Part shown: positions 1 through 7,429 of the stretch, in pieces | Numbering within the stretch: position 1 is the stretch's first letter | Layout of the letters: every line of letters begins with the position of its first letter | NCBI GenBank assembly: GCA_045653035.1 | Contig: JAZOLO010000007.1 | Span: 1-64,000, forward strand | Direction of reading: 5' to 3' | From: RGIG6353 sp045653035 | GTDB taxonomy: Bacteria; Bacillota; Clostridia; Oscillospirales; SIG627 | DNA length: 64,000 nucleotides | Made by a program: the position numbers and the translations under genes | The notes under the pieces: generated by a model | What the model saw: the letters and a program-made list of their open reading frames with translations, nothing else | Database searches by the model: none | Told to the model about the DNA's origin: nothing

Positions 1-228
1 TACGTAGATACCGGAGGAGAAGTCAATGTAAGTATTGCCGTCAACGTCGGTAAGAGTGTAACCAAAGCCCTTGTCAAAGGATACAGGGAAAAACTGAACC
101 TTGCTGAAATATCCCTTCATCTACTTTGCGCATCTTTCGTGATACTCAATGGACTTGGGACCGGGAACTGTTGCAGACACCATATTAGGAATAGAATTGA
201 TGTCAACTGTTGCCCAATTCTTACTCAT
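1..228 (-). pseudogene. Class III PLP aminotransferase (4-aminobutyrate/acetylornithine type), 5' part only, with in-frame amber stop
   Basis: Read from ATG at 228 leftwards, the frame gives MSKNWATVDINSIPN...SIEYHERCAK, then TAG (121-123), then directly MKGYFSKVQFFPVSF...GYTLTDVDGNTYIDF, leaving the window at base 1. The second part is the conserved N-terminal block of fold-type I class III aminotransferases; the first part is the usual leader of the same family. Both lie in one frame, so TAG replaces a single sense codon; family members commonly have Tyr there, one base from TAG. The start is set by a GAGG site and a promoter upstream. The PLP lysine is outside the window. It may be a nonsense mutant, a sequence error, or a gene restarting at the ATG that follows TAG. 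TAG is an ordinary stop elsewhere here (for example 46489-46491 and 48911-48913). Confidence 0.7.
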
Positions 229-292
229 AGTAAAATCCTCTTTTCTTAATTTTTTTATTTTTTGTGTGAAAACACACTTTATTACAATAGCT

Positions 293-321
293 ATTATACA
301 GAAAAAAGCTAAATAAATCAA
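293..321 (-). promoter_or_regulatory. Promoter of the aminotransferase gene
   Basis: On the minus strand TTGATT (316-321) and TATAAT (293-298) are 17 bases apart, about 65 bases before the ATG at 228. The leader holds a small gtgtg-tttt-cacac hairpin. Confidence 0.6.
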
Positions 322-504
322 GTACTTTTTTACATTGCAATACCAATTCGGCACTTTCCCAAATTTTCGAGGTGTTTTAAACAGGATTTTTTAGGGATTT
401 TGTGCACAATACACTATGTAAGCGATTACAAAATTTAACATCAACTTAACCAAATCTCCCCTTGAATAAATTTTATTGAATTCCAAAAAGCGACCAGCTT
501 TTCG

Positions 505-690
505 GTAAAATATTCCATTAAGACGGTGTCGGCGAATTGAGTTCAGAGTTATGAGAAAACCTACGGTTTTCGTTATGATATGATTGCCCGATAAAATTAG
601 CATTGCCGATGGCAATTCATAACTGTGCGAAGCACATCATAACTCATATTTTGCTGAAGGCAATCATAACTGAACGCCGCTTTCGGGTGA
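505..690. repeat. Heterogeneous short-hairpin array 0 (spacer GTTATGA/TCATAAC)
   Basis: Four small hairpins with unrelated stems are visible: gaaaacc-tac-ggttttc (555-571), attgcc-gat-ggcaat (602-616), tgtgc-gaa-gcaca (624-636) and ttgct-gaa-ggcaa (651-663). Between them runs one constant spacer, GTTATGA at 548-554 and 572-578 in the left half and its reverse complement TCATAAC at 617-623, 637-643 and 664-670 in the right half, so the array is also a palindrome at large scale. It lies just beyond the stop of the lipoprotein gene at 695. There is no coding sense in it. Similar architecture occurs at 27451-27667 and 27689-27992 with other spacers. Confidence 0.7.
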
Positions 691-694
691 TTTT

Positions 695-1102
695 TTACTC
701 AATAGGTATTATGGGGAATTCTATTGCCTCTCCGCCTGTTATCGCATTAAAGATATCCTGAAGATCTTCCTCGGTTACGTCATTAAAGTGTACTTCAATG
801 CCAAGGGTTTCGTTCTCGTCGGGAGTGATTTCGTCACCGCCTTCGGGCTCATTGGGTTCTTCTGTCGTTTCAGGCTCGGTTACAGGCACTTCAACCTCTT
901 CAGGGGCAATTGTTGTTTCGGGAGTTACGGGAATAGCAGGCTCAACGGGTACTTCGGGTGCTTTGGGAGTCTCTGCCACTTCCTCTTTTTCTTCGACCAC
1001 AGGTGCTTTTATGTCCTCAATAACCTCTTTTGTATTTACTGCCGCAACGCAGGACGTGAGGGTGAGGGTGAGGATTAAAGCTAAAATAAGTATTTTTTTC
1101 AT
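695..1102 (-). CDS. Small lipoprotein with Pro/Glu/Thr-rich linker, function unknown
   Basis: This 135-residue protein starts at ATG 1102, preceded by aAGGAGc; a longer reading from 1141 has no ribosome site. Residues 1-18 form a lipoprotein signal (MKKILILALILTLTLTSC, lipobox LTSC), so it is probably lipid-anchored outside the membrane. Residues 25-105 are an acidic, low-complexity run of P, E, V and T typical of extended wall-spanning linkers. The last 30 residues (FNDVTEEDLQDIFNAI) could form a small amphipathic helix. No known domain is recognised. A partial R2-like repeat lies upstream and hairpin array 0 directly downstream. Confidence 0.65.
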   Translation of the reverse strand: MKKILILALILTLTLTSCVAAVNTKEVIEDIKAPVVEEKEEVAETPKAPEVPVEPAIPVTPETTIAPEEVEVPVTEPETTEEPNEPEGGDEITPDENETLGIEVHFNDVTEEDLQDIFNAITGGEAIEFPIIPIE

Positions 1103-1575
1103 AATAAAGCTCCTTTTTGGGCTTGTAATTTTCCGCAACACTTCGCTGTTTGCAAAAAAACATAGCCCACTTTTATCTTAATTTACAGGGGGTACAAGGA
1201 GGAGTGCGATTTTAGATAATGTGTAAAAAGCTAAAGGTAAAAGGTAAGGTGAATTTTACTAAAACAAAATTATAAGTTGTTGTAAGTTTTGTAAGGGAAT
1301 ATCCTTTGGTACATAAATTATGAGAATGTCTTACTTAAAAAACATTTCACCTTGACTGAAAACTTTAGTTTATTTTATCATTTTTTTCGCCTTTTGTAAA
1401 GACAAAATTTCGATTTTGCAAAGCAAGCGTTAGTTGTGCACTATGGGCACACGTCAAATATACCACACGGAGAGCCTGGAATAAGTGACTCTACAGAGTG
1501 GAACACCTTGTTTTTTTAGTAATTATCAAAAAAATTCTAATTTGTCAGTTGTAAAGAATGAGAACGTGAGGTTTC
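1103..1575. other. Intergenic region without a recognisable gene
   Basis: About 470 bases of AT-rich sequence. At 1128-1180 there is a degraded piece resembling repeat R2 (cgcaacacttcgct followed by caaaaaaa). Further left-to-right there is an inverted aaggtgaa / ttcacctt pair (about 1248 and 1345) that could close a loop of about 90 bases, and small imperfect hairpins. No ORF with a plausible ribosome site was found. Confidence 0.4.
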
Positions 1576-2967
1576 TTAAGCATATCTATTCTCCTTTTCG
1601 AGTCTTGTCATAGCTCTGAACTCAAAGAGAACGAATATTACGCTTATGATAACTGCAACAATGTCGGCAATAGGCCCTGCAATTATAATGCCCATAAGAC
1701 CGAGGTCTGTCACTCTTGGAATAATGAGCATAAGGGGGATAAAGAGGAAGCACTGTCTTGACATTGAAAGAAGAACACCGCGAAAAGGCTTTCCGATAGA
1801 GCTGAAGAAATTTGCGGAAAGGAACTGTACGCCGTTTATAACCATGGTGCAAAGGAATATTCTCATAAAGGTTACTGCAAATTCCATGTAAAGAGGGTCG
1901 GAGTTCTTACCGAATAAAACGAGCACGTATTCGGGGAAAAATTCAAAGGCAACAAATCCTACGATTCCCACGAGAAGGTCAACCATTATACCTAGGCGGT
2001 AGGTCTCCTTAACTCTCCCATACTCTTTTGCACCGTAGTTGAAGCCCATAATGGGACGTGTACCCTGCTGAATACCGATGTATACCGACATTATAATGGC
2101 ATTGACCTTCATAACAACACCCACCGCCGAAAGGGGAATGTTAGTGCCGTAGGGAGTCATCGCACCGTAATAAACGAGAGAATTGTTGAGTACTATCTGC
2201 ACAAGGCATATTGCCACCTGATTGAGACCGTTACTGAGTCCGAGCGACATTGTGCGAAGGGTTGTTTTAAGAGAGGGACGGAAGGTGTCACGACTTATAG
2301 CAACACACTTAAAGCGTGGTATATAGAAAACACAAATGATGAACGACACAATCTGTGATATAACCGTTGCCCAAGCCGCACCTGAAATGCCCATGTCAAA
2401 AGCAAAAATGAATATGGGGTCGAGTATAGTGTTAAGCACCGCACCTGCCATCATTACTATCATTGAATATCGTGGCTTTCCGTCGGCGTGGATAAGGTTT
2501 GAAATTGAGTTTGATACAATGAGGAAGGGCATACCGACTGCCGTAACTCTCACGTAGTCGAGAGCATAGGGCATAATGTCGGGGGTAGCACCAAAGGCTT
2601 TCAGCATTGGCACTGCAAAGGCTTCAAAAACGGCAAAGCAAATAACACCGAGCACCGCACCCCAAACGGTGGCAACGCCTACAGCTTTACCTGCCTCTCT
2701 TTTGTTTCCGCGTCCAAGCTCAAGGGAGAACTTTGCCGCAGCACCTACACCGATGGTGAGGGAGATTGCGAGCATAATAGAGGTAAAGGGGAAGGCTACG
2801 TTGGTAGCGCCGTTGCCGATAGTGCCTACACCCCAGCCTATAAATATCTGGTCAACTATATTGTAGAGTGAGCTTGCAAGCATTGATATAATACTCGGCA
2901 GAGCAAATTTTTTGAGTAGTGTTGATATTTTTTCGTATCCCAAAGGATTTTCTTTTCTTAATTCCAT
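1576..2967 (-). CDS. MATE family efflux transporter
   Basis: The 463-residue integral membrane protein has two homologous halves of six predicted helices each, the usual size and layout of MATE (MatE PF01554) exporters, which couple Na+ or H+ entry to export of drugs or metabolites. Family-like features are the N-terminal LLKKFALPSIISMLASSLYN stretch, IVDQIFIG in helix 1, and NGLNQVAICLVQIVLNN and QQGTRPIMGFNYGA in the second half. The start is ATG 2967 with AAGGAG at good spacing; the frame could extend 7 codons further without a ribosome site. It is a single-gene unit. The substrate cannot be told from sequence. Confidence 0.9.
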   Translation of the reverse strand: MELRKENPLGYEKISTLLKKFALPSIISMLASSLYNIVDQIFIGWGVGTIGNGATNVAFPFTSIMLAISLTIGVGAAAKFSLELGRGNKREAGKAVGVATVWGAVLGVICFAVFEAFAVPMLKAFGATPDIMPYALDYVRVTAVGMPFLIVSNSISNLIHADGKPRYSMIVMMAGAVLNTILDPIFIFAFDMGISGAAWATVISQIVSFIICVFYIPRFKCVAISRDTFRPSLKTTLRTMSLGLSNGLNQVAICLVQIVLNNSLVYYGAMTPYGTNIPLSAVGVVMKVNAIIMSVYIGIQQGTRPIMGFNYGAKEYGRVKETYRLGIMVDLLVGIVGFVAFEFFPEYVLVLFGKNSDPLYMEFAVTFMRIFLCTMVINGVQFLSANFFSSIGKPFRGVLLSMSRQCFLFIPLMLIIPRVTDLGLMGIIIAGPIADIVAVIISVIFVLFEFRAMTRLEKENRYA

Positions 2968-3048
2968 AATAACTCCTTTATTTTTCAAACCTTGTTATTT
3001 TATCACAGAATTGTGACCTATTCGTGAATAAACAAGAATTTTGTTTGA

Positions 3049-3077
3049 TTGATTTTTGGGGATGATTATGGTATAAT
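3049..3077 (+). promoter_or_regulatory. Promoter reading into the dinD remnant and the 3332 gene
   Basis: TTGATT (3049-3054) and TATAAT (3072-3077) are 17 bases apart. No start codon for an intact gene follows; the next thing is the truncated dinD-like frame, so this promoter probably now serves the membrane protein at 3332. Confidence 0.6.
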
Positions 3078-3083
3078 GAATTC

Positions 3084-3272
3084 AACAAGGTTCAATTCAG
3101 CGATATAAATCTCTTGCGAGATTTTCGATATGTGCTGACACGATACGCTTGCTATTTGATTGTTCAAAACGGTGACCCAAGAAAAGAGGTTATTGCTCTT
3201 GGACAAACATATTTTGCTATACAGACCTATAGGCAGGAGGTCGCAGACAGATTTAATGAGCTTGACGAGTAA
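3084..3272 (+). pseudogene. DinD-like (DNA-damage-inducible protein D) remnant
   Basis: One open frame ending at TAA 3270-3272 reads ...VLTRYACYLIVQNGDPRKEV, then IALGQTYFAIQTYRQEVADR and FNELDE. RYACYLI.QNGDPRK and IALAQTYFA.QTR.QE are hallmark sequences of the DinD/RhuM-like family found near phages and damage-induced genes. Only about 60 residues of a protein normally near 280 remain; the N-terminal part and the C-terminal tail after NELDE are missing, and there is no start codon. The fragment begins about 10 bases after a good promoter, suggesting a deletion that removed the 5' part. It is read here as a decayed gene. Confidence 0.6.
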
Positions 3273-3331
3273 AAGAAAATATTACTTTTAACGTTATTCA
3301 TTTTACAAAATTTAAGAAAGAAGGTGCATTT

Positions 3332-3757
3332 ATGACTTTTTTGAAAAAACACGCATTGAAGCTTTTTGTTCTGCTTGCGGTGATTTTGATTCTTTTTCTT
3401 CTTTGGTACCACCTTTTTCCTGTAAAAATTCCCTTTGACCATACTTTGTACTCTCAAAATGGTGAGGAGGTAAAGATTGAAGGAGAGATTCAGTACTATC
3501 GCTCTATTTTTAGTCGTGGAGGTAAGGCGGAGGGCGAAGTGTATTTCGGCGACGTAAAATACACCCTTCCCGACGGAGGTCCTTACTATTTTGTATTCCG
3601 TAATTACGCGGTTGACAGAGCCGATGCATTAACCGACCAGATAATAATAAATTTCATCGGCAAGAGCTACGAAAACTTTTTTATAACCGCAAGACCTTAT
3701 CCCTTTGATATTAGTTATGATTATCATTTAACAAATCCACAGGTGAATATAGAATAA
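3332..3757 (+). CDS. Membrane-anchored extracytoplasmic protein, unknown function
   Basis: This 141-residue protein has one N-terminal hydrophobic helix (about residues 8-28, LKLFVLLAVILILFLLWY) and a mainly polar, beta-rich remainder of about 110 residues. There is no lipobox cysteine, so it is probably a signal-anchor protein with the soluble part outside. An AAGGTG site precedes ATG 3332. No family is recognised. Codon use resembles the neighbours, and a strong hairpin terminator follows, so it looks like a real gene and not a relic of the dinD fragment before it. Confidence 0.7.
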   Translation: MTFLKKHALKLFVLLAVILILFLLWYHLFPVKIPFDHTLYSQNGEEVKIEGEIQYYRSIFSRGGKAEGEVYFGDVKYTLPDGGPYYFVFRNYAVDRADALTDQIIINFIGKSYENFFITARPYPFDISYDYHLTNPQVNIE

Positions 3758-3760
3758 AAC

Positions 3761-3791
3761 AAAAGCTTCCCAATTTTTGGGAAGCTTTTAA
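3761..3791. terminator. Bidirectional hairpin terminator
   Basis: aaaagcttccca and ttgggaagctttt form a 12-bp stem with a short AT loop, flanked by A and T runs. It ends the gene at 3332-3757. Confidence 0.8.
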
Positions 3792-3795
3792 TATG

Positions 3796-3848
3796 TTTTC
3801 GTGGGAGCTTGAGGGAGAGCTTTTATAAAAAGCTCTCCCTCATAAAAA
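3796..3848 (-). repeat. R1 repeat copy 1, 3' of aspS
   Basis: On the minus strand: a gagggagagc / gctctccctc palindrome around tttttataaa, followed by the conserved tail cacgaaaac. It lies directly after the aspS stop codon and probably ends that transcript. Confidence 0.65.
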
Positions 3849-3850
3849 TA

Positions 3851-5608
3851 TTACTTAATTTTAATACCTAATTCGTCAAGGCTCTTTTCGGGTACTTCTG
3901 ACGGACACTGAGTCATAAGCTCGGAAGCGTTCTGTACCTTGGGGAATGCGATAACGTCACGGATAGCGTCAAGACCGAGCATGAGGCTGACAAGTCTGTC
4001 AAGACCGAATGCAAGACCGCCGTGAGGGGGTGCACCGTACTTGAAGGCTTCAAGTAGGAAGCCGAACTTAACCTCAATTTCCTCGGGCGTGAGTCCGAGA
4101 GCATCGAATACCTTTGCCTGAAGGTCCTGACGGTGAATTCTGACAGAGCCGCCGCCAAGCTCTGTACCGTTGAGAACGATATCGTATGCTCTTGCGTAAA
4201 CCTTGTCGGGCGCTGACTTAAGATACTGGATATCTTCCTCACGGGGTGCTGTGAAGGGGTGATGCATCGCAACAAAGCGGTCATCCTCCTCCGAGTATTC
4301 GAACATGGGGAAGTCGGTTATCCAAAGGAATTTGAATACGTTCTTATCACGAAGACCAAGCTTTTCTGCAACCTCACAGCGGAGTGCACCGAGAGAGTCG
4401 AATACTACCTTGTTCTTTGTATCTGCTACAACGAGAAGAAGGTCGCCGTCGGTAAACTCGCATCTCTTGTAAATTTCATTTACTTCTGCTTCAGAGAGGA
4501 ATTTTGCAAAGGAAGAGGAAACCTCACCCGCCCACTTAGACCATGCAAGACCCTTTGCACGGTAGGTCTTAACAAAATCAGTAAGCTTGTCAATTTCCTT
4601 ACGCGAGAACTTGTCAGCACCACCCTTAACGTTGATGGCACGAACGGAACCGCCCTCAGAAACCGCACCGCTGAACACCTTGAATTCACTGTCCTTTACA
4701 ATATCCGAAAGGTCCTGCAGCTCAAAGCCGAAACGAAGGTCGGGCTTGTCGGAGCCGTAGCGTGTCATTGCCTCGTCCCAGGTCATTCTCATGAGAGGAA
4801 GCTCTACCTTCATGTCCATAACCTTGTCGAAGAGAGATGCGATGTAGCCCTCTACCATGGTCATGATATCGTTTTCATCAACGAAGGACATTTCAAGGTC
4901 TATCTGTGTAAATTCGGGCTGACGGTCGGCACGAAGGTCTTCGTCACGGAAGCACTTTGCAATCTGAATGTATCTGTCAAAGCCTGAAAGCATAAGAAGC
5001 TGTTTGTAAAGCTGAGGAGACTGGGGAAGTGCATAGAAGGAGCCGGGATGAACACGGCTGGGAACGAGGTAGTCTCTTGCACCCTCGGGTGTTGACTTGA
5101 TGAGAACGGGGGTCTCAACCTCGATAAATCCGTTATCCTCGAAATACTCTCTCGTATGTCTTGCAACTCTTGAACGCATGAGGATATTTCTCTGAAGAGG
5201 TGCACGGCGGAGGTCAAGGTAACGGTATTTGAGACGAAGCTCTTCCTTAACGTCTGTTTCTTCCTTGATTTCAAAGGGAGGTGTCTGAGATACGGAAAGA
5301 ACCTCAAGCTTGTCAACGTAAAGCTCAAGGCTTCCCGTCTTCATATTGGGGTTTATAGCACCCTCGCCTCTTGAACGGATAATGCCCTCTGCCGCAAGAA
5401 CGTACTCTGCTCGGACAGAGAAAGCAATATCGAAAATTTCTCTTTCTGTCTTATCGTCAAAGGCAAGCTGAATGATACCTGTGCGGTCTCTGAGATCTAC
5501 GAAGATAAGAGTACCAAGGTCTCTCTGCTTTTGCACCCATCCGCAAACCTTTGCTCTTGTGCCGATATCGTTTTCAGTAAATTCGGCACAGTATTTTGTC
5601 CTATACAT
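3851..5608 (-). CDS. aspS: Aspartate--tRNA ligase
   Basis: This class IIb synthetase charges tRNA-Asp (and perhaps tRNA-Asn; discrimination is not predictable here). The 585 residues are the normal bacterial length. The N-terminal OB-fold (residues 1-100, CGWVQKQRDLG.LIFVDLRDR) binds the anticodon. The catalytic core contains motif 2 FRDEDLRADRQPEF, the bacterial GAD insertion at about 290-410 and motif 3 GLAFGLDRLV near 535. The start at 5608 is set by AAGGAG; a longer frame to 5644 runs into repeat R2. It follows hisS, the common Firmicutes pair hisS-aspS, although here about 200 bases with an R2 copy separate them. Confidence 0.97.
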   Translation of the reverse strand: MYRTKYCAEFTENDIGTRAKVCGWVQKQRDLGTLIFVDLRDRTGIIQLAFDDKTEREIFDIAFSVRAEYVLAAEGIIRSRGEGAINPNMKTGSLELYVDKLEVLSVSQTPPFEIKEETDVKEELRLKYRYLDLRRAPLQRNILMRSRVARHTREYFEDNGFIEVETPVLIKSTPEGARDYLVPSRVHPGSFYALPQSPQLYKQLLMLSGFDRYIQIAKCFRDEDLRADRQPEFTQIDLEMSFVDENDIMTMVEGYIASLFDKVMDMKVELPLMRMTWDEAMTRYGSDKPDLRFGFELQDLSDIVKDSEFKVFSGAVSEGGSVRAINVKGGADKFSRKEIDKLTDFVKTYRAKGLAWSKWAGEVSSSFAKFLSEAEVNEIYKRCEFTDGDLLLVVADTKNKVVFDSLGALRCEVAEKLGLRDKNVFKFLWITDFPMFEYSEEDDRFVAMHHPFTAPREEDIQYLKSAPDKVYARAYDIVLNGTELGGGSVRIHRQDLQAKVFDALGLTPEEIEVKFGFLLEAFKYGAPPHGGLAFGLDRLVSLMLGLDAIRDVIAFPKVQNASELMTQCPSEVPEKSLDELGIKIK

Positions 5609-5625
5609 TTTTACTCCTTTGAATT

Positions 5626-5745
5626 TCTTTGTCTTTTTTCGCAATACTTCGCTACTTACTCAAAAGCCATCGTCGACTTACAACAAAGTAAGCCATCCTT
5701 GGCTTTTTCGTGTGCACTCGTCTTGCAAAAAAATACCTCGAAATC
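5626..5745. repeat. R2 repeat copy (nested palindrome) between hisS and aspS
   Basis: About 120 bases beginning ttctttgtcttttttcgcaa and ending cttgcaaaaaaatacctcg. Outer arms ttttttcgcaa / ttgcaaaaaaa and inner arms aagcca...cttac / gtaag...tggctt pair with each other. It shares the outline and the central catcgtcg with copies at 7070-7190 and 27328-27418. It ends about 20 bases before the aspS ATG. Confidence 0.65.
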
Positions 5746-5811
5746 TGTATATTATTAAATTTTATAATTTTTGTATCCCCTATTCCGAAAAACAAGGATT
5801 TGGGGGATTAT

Positions 5812-7068
5812 TTACTTTTTTAATTTACTTGCAATATCTTCGATATTGTCAAGTGCTACCTCAACGGCTTCGCCCGTTGCCATGTTTTTAAGAATTGCTT
5901 TTCCTGCTTCAAGCTCACTGTCGCCAAGCACCATTGAGAAGCCCGACCCTGTCTTGTCGGCGTATTTCATCTGTGCCTTAAGGCTTCTGCCAACCTGGTC
6001 AAATGTAACGTTCAGCCCGTGCTTCTTGAACTGAAGTGACATTTCAAAGCTGCGTAGTCTTGCCGCATCCCCCATAGATGCGATATAAAGGGCAGGTGAT
6101 GAGTCGAACGTAGGAAGCTTGTCCGAATTTTTGAGTGCAAGCATTACACGGGTAAGACCCATAGCAAATCCGATACCCGGTAGTCTCGGTCCGCCAAGCT
6201 CCTCAACCAGTCCGTCGTATCTTCCGCCACCACAAATAGTACTCTTTGAACCGATGTCCTCCGAGATGAACTCGAAAACGGTTCTTTGGTAGTAGTCAAG
6301 TCCTCTTACTATTTTGGGGTTAACGTTGTATTTTATTCCTGCCCTGTCAAGATAGGTCCGAAGCTCATCGAGATGCTTTTTACAGTCGGGGCAGAGATAG
6401 TCGATAGTTTTGGGGGCGTTCTTCGCATACTCCGAGCAAACGGGGCTCTTACAGTCAAGAATACGAAGGGGGTTCTTGTCAAGTCTGTCAATACAGGTCT
6501 CACAAAGGTCGTCACGGCAGGACTCGAAATAGTCGTGAAGCGCCTTGTGATATATAGGACGGCAATGACGGCAACCGATAGAATTTATTTCAAGGCTGAC
6601 GTCAATACCGAGGTTCTTGAAGATATCGTAGCCAAGAGAAATAACGTTAGCGTCAGCCGCCGCATTTTCGGCACCGAACTGTTCAACGCCGAACTGATAA
6701 AATTCTCTCGAACGACCCGCCTCGGGCTTCTCGTAACGGAAGCAGGAAATGAGATAGTAAAGGGGAAGTGGCATCGCACCTGTTGCAAGTCCGTTTTCGA
6801 TAACGCTTCTTACAACGCCTGCCGTACCCTCGGGACGGAGCGTAATGCTTCTCTTGTCATTGTCCTCGAAGGAGTACATCTCCTTCTGAACAACGTCACT
6901 GGTCTCACCAACGCCTCTCTTGTAAAGCTCACTTGATTCAAAGGTAGGCAGTCTTATCTCACTGTATCCGTAAAGGGATGCCGTTTCCTTTATTTTATTT
7001 TCCATCCACTGCCATACTTCGCTTTCGCCGGGAAGAATGTCTAGGGTTCCTCTTTGTTTCTGTATCAT
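5812..7068 (-). CDS. hisS: Histidine--tRNA ligase
   Basis: Class II synthetase of 418 residues, usual length. Visible are the substrate loop FRYEKPEAGRSREFYQFGVE (motif 2 region), the HisRS-specific sequence VRGLDYYQRTVFEF (residues about 258-271) and GGGRYDGLVEELGG, with a C-terminal anticodon-binding domain after about residue 325. It forms a pair with aspS downstream. The ribosome site is weak (aaagacaaag) because the start abuts an R2 repeat copy. No T-box leader is seen upstream, though many Firmicutes hisS genes have one. Confidence 0.96.
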   Translation of the reverse strand: MIQKQRGTLDILPGESEVWQWMENKIKETASLYGYSEIRLPTFESSELYKRGVGETSDVVQKEMYSFEDNDKRSITLRPEGTAGVVRSVIENGLATGAMPLPLYYLISCFRYEKPEAGRSREFYQFGVEQFGAENAAADANVISLGYDIFKNLGIDVSLEINSIGCRHCRPIYHKALHDYFESCRDDLCETCIDRLDKNPLRILDCKSPVCSEYAKNAPKTIDYLCPDCKKHLDELRTYLDRAGIKYNVNPKIVRGLDYYQRTVFEFISEDIGSKSTICGGGRYDGLVEELGGPRLPGIGFAMGLTRVMLALKNSDKLPTFDSSPALYIASMGDAARLRSFEMSLQFKKHGLNVTFDQVGRSLKAQMKYADKTGSGFSMVLGDSELEAGKAILKNMATGEAVEVALDNIEDIASKLKK

Positions 7069-7069
7069 T

Positions 7070-7190
7070 TTTTTCTTTGTCTTTTTTCGTTATGTGTCGC
7101 TATTTGCTCGACTCGGCATCGTCGTTTTACGTTTGTGTAAAGCGTGCTCGCCTCGCTCTCGTGCACTCGCATAACAAAAAAATACTTCAA
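7070..7190. repeat. R2 repeat copy directly upstream of hisS
   Basis: Same outline as the 5626 copy (tttctttgtcttttttcg ... caaaaaaatactt, central catcgtcg), but the outer arms here are cgttatg / cataac where the other copy has gcaa / ttgc. This paired change supports a conserved fold. It directly touches the hisS start codon side, so it forms part of the hisS leader. Confidence 0.65.
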
Positions 7191-7302
7191 AAAAAATATT
7201 TTTTGTAATGTGGTTTTAATTTAGAAGTTTTTTTCATTACAAAAAAATTTCTTTGAAAAAACCTCCTTAAGTAGTGTTTTTTATTTTTGGATTTTATTAT
7301 AA
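7191..7302. other. hisS leader region with long-arm inverted repeat
   Basis: ttttgtaatg (7201-7210) and cattacaaaa (7235-7244) form a 10-11 bp inverted repeat in what would be the hisS leader. A good AAGGAGG (minus strand, about 7263-7269) has no real gene behind it, only a 16-codon reading (MKKTSKLKPHYKKYFF) that starts too far from it. Nothing else is seen. Confidence 0.35.
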
Positions 7303-7375
7303 TTTTCGGGAGAGTCAAGAGAGGGGACTTTTACAAAAAGTCTCCTTTCTTGGACATAATCAAATAATTTTGCAA
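7303..7375 (-). repeat. R1 repeat copy 2, between mgsA-like gene and hisS
   Basis: Minus strand: aaaggagactttttgtaaaagtcccct palindrome (imperfect) followed by the conserved tail TTGACT-ctcccgaaaattataa-TAAAAT. The tail looks like a promoter with 16-base spacing, well placed to start the hisS-aspS transcript, while the hairpin would end the transcript from 7421-7819. Confidence 0.65.
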
Positions 7376-7401
7376 AGCAAAATTTTCAATAATTCTCCAT
7401 T

Positions 7402-7429
7402 TGTCAAGTAAAACCCTGTTTTACTTGAC
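7402..7429 (-). terminator. Hairpin overlapping the 3' end of the mgsA-like gene
   Basis: tcaagtaaaa and ttttacttga form a 10-bp stem with a ccctg loop; one arm contains the last codons and stop of the gene. There is no long T run, so termination strength is uncertain. Confidence 0.4.

Noticed and set aside
121..123. Pyrrolysine or genome-wide TAG recoding
   Set aside because: TAG ends several intact genes (46491, 48913, lepA, holB, thrC) and no pyl genes are visible in the window.
391..615. 74-codon frame in array 0
   Set aside because: It runs through hairpins and spacers, has no ribosome site and no domain-like sequence.
4259..4987. 242-codon frame opposite aspS
   Set aside because: It lies fully inside aspS, whose conserved motifs prove the minus strand is coding; its composition is that of an antisense shadow.
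7180..7230. 16-codon leader peptide (MKKTSKLKPHYKKYFF) for hisS attenuation
   Set aside because: It has a single His codon, not a run, and lies too far from the AAGGAGG.
7069..7420. T-box leader of hisS
   Set aside because: No specifier region and no conserved T-box antiterminator sequence (AGGGTGGNACCGCG on the minus strand) were found; the region is R2, an AT-rich inverted repeat and R1.
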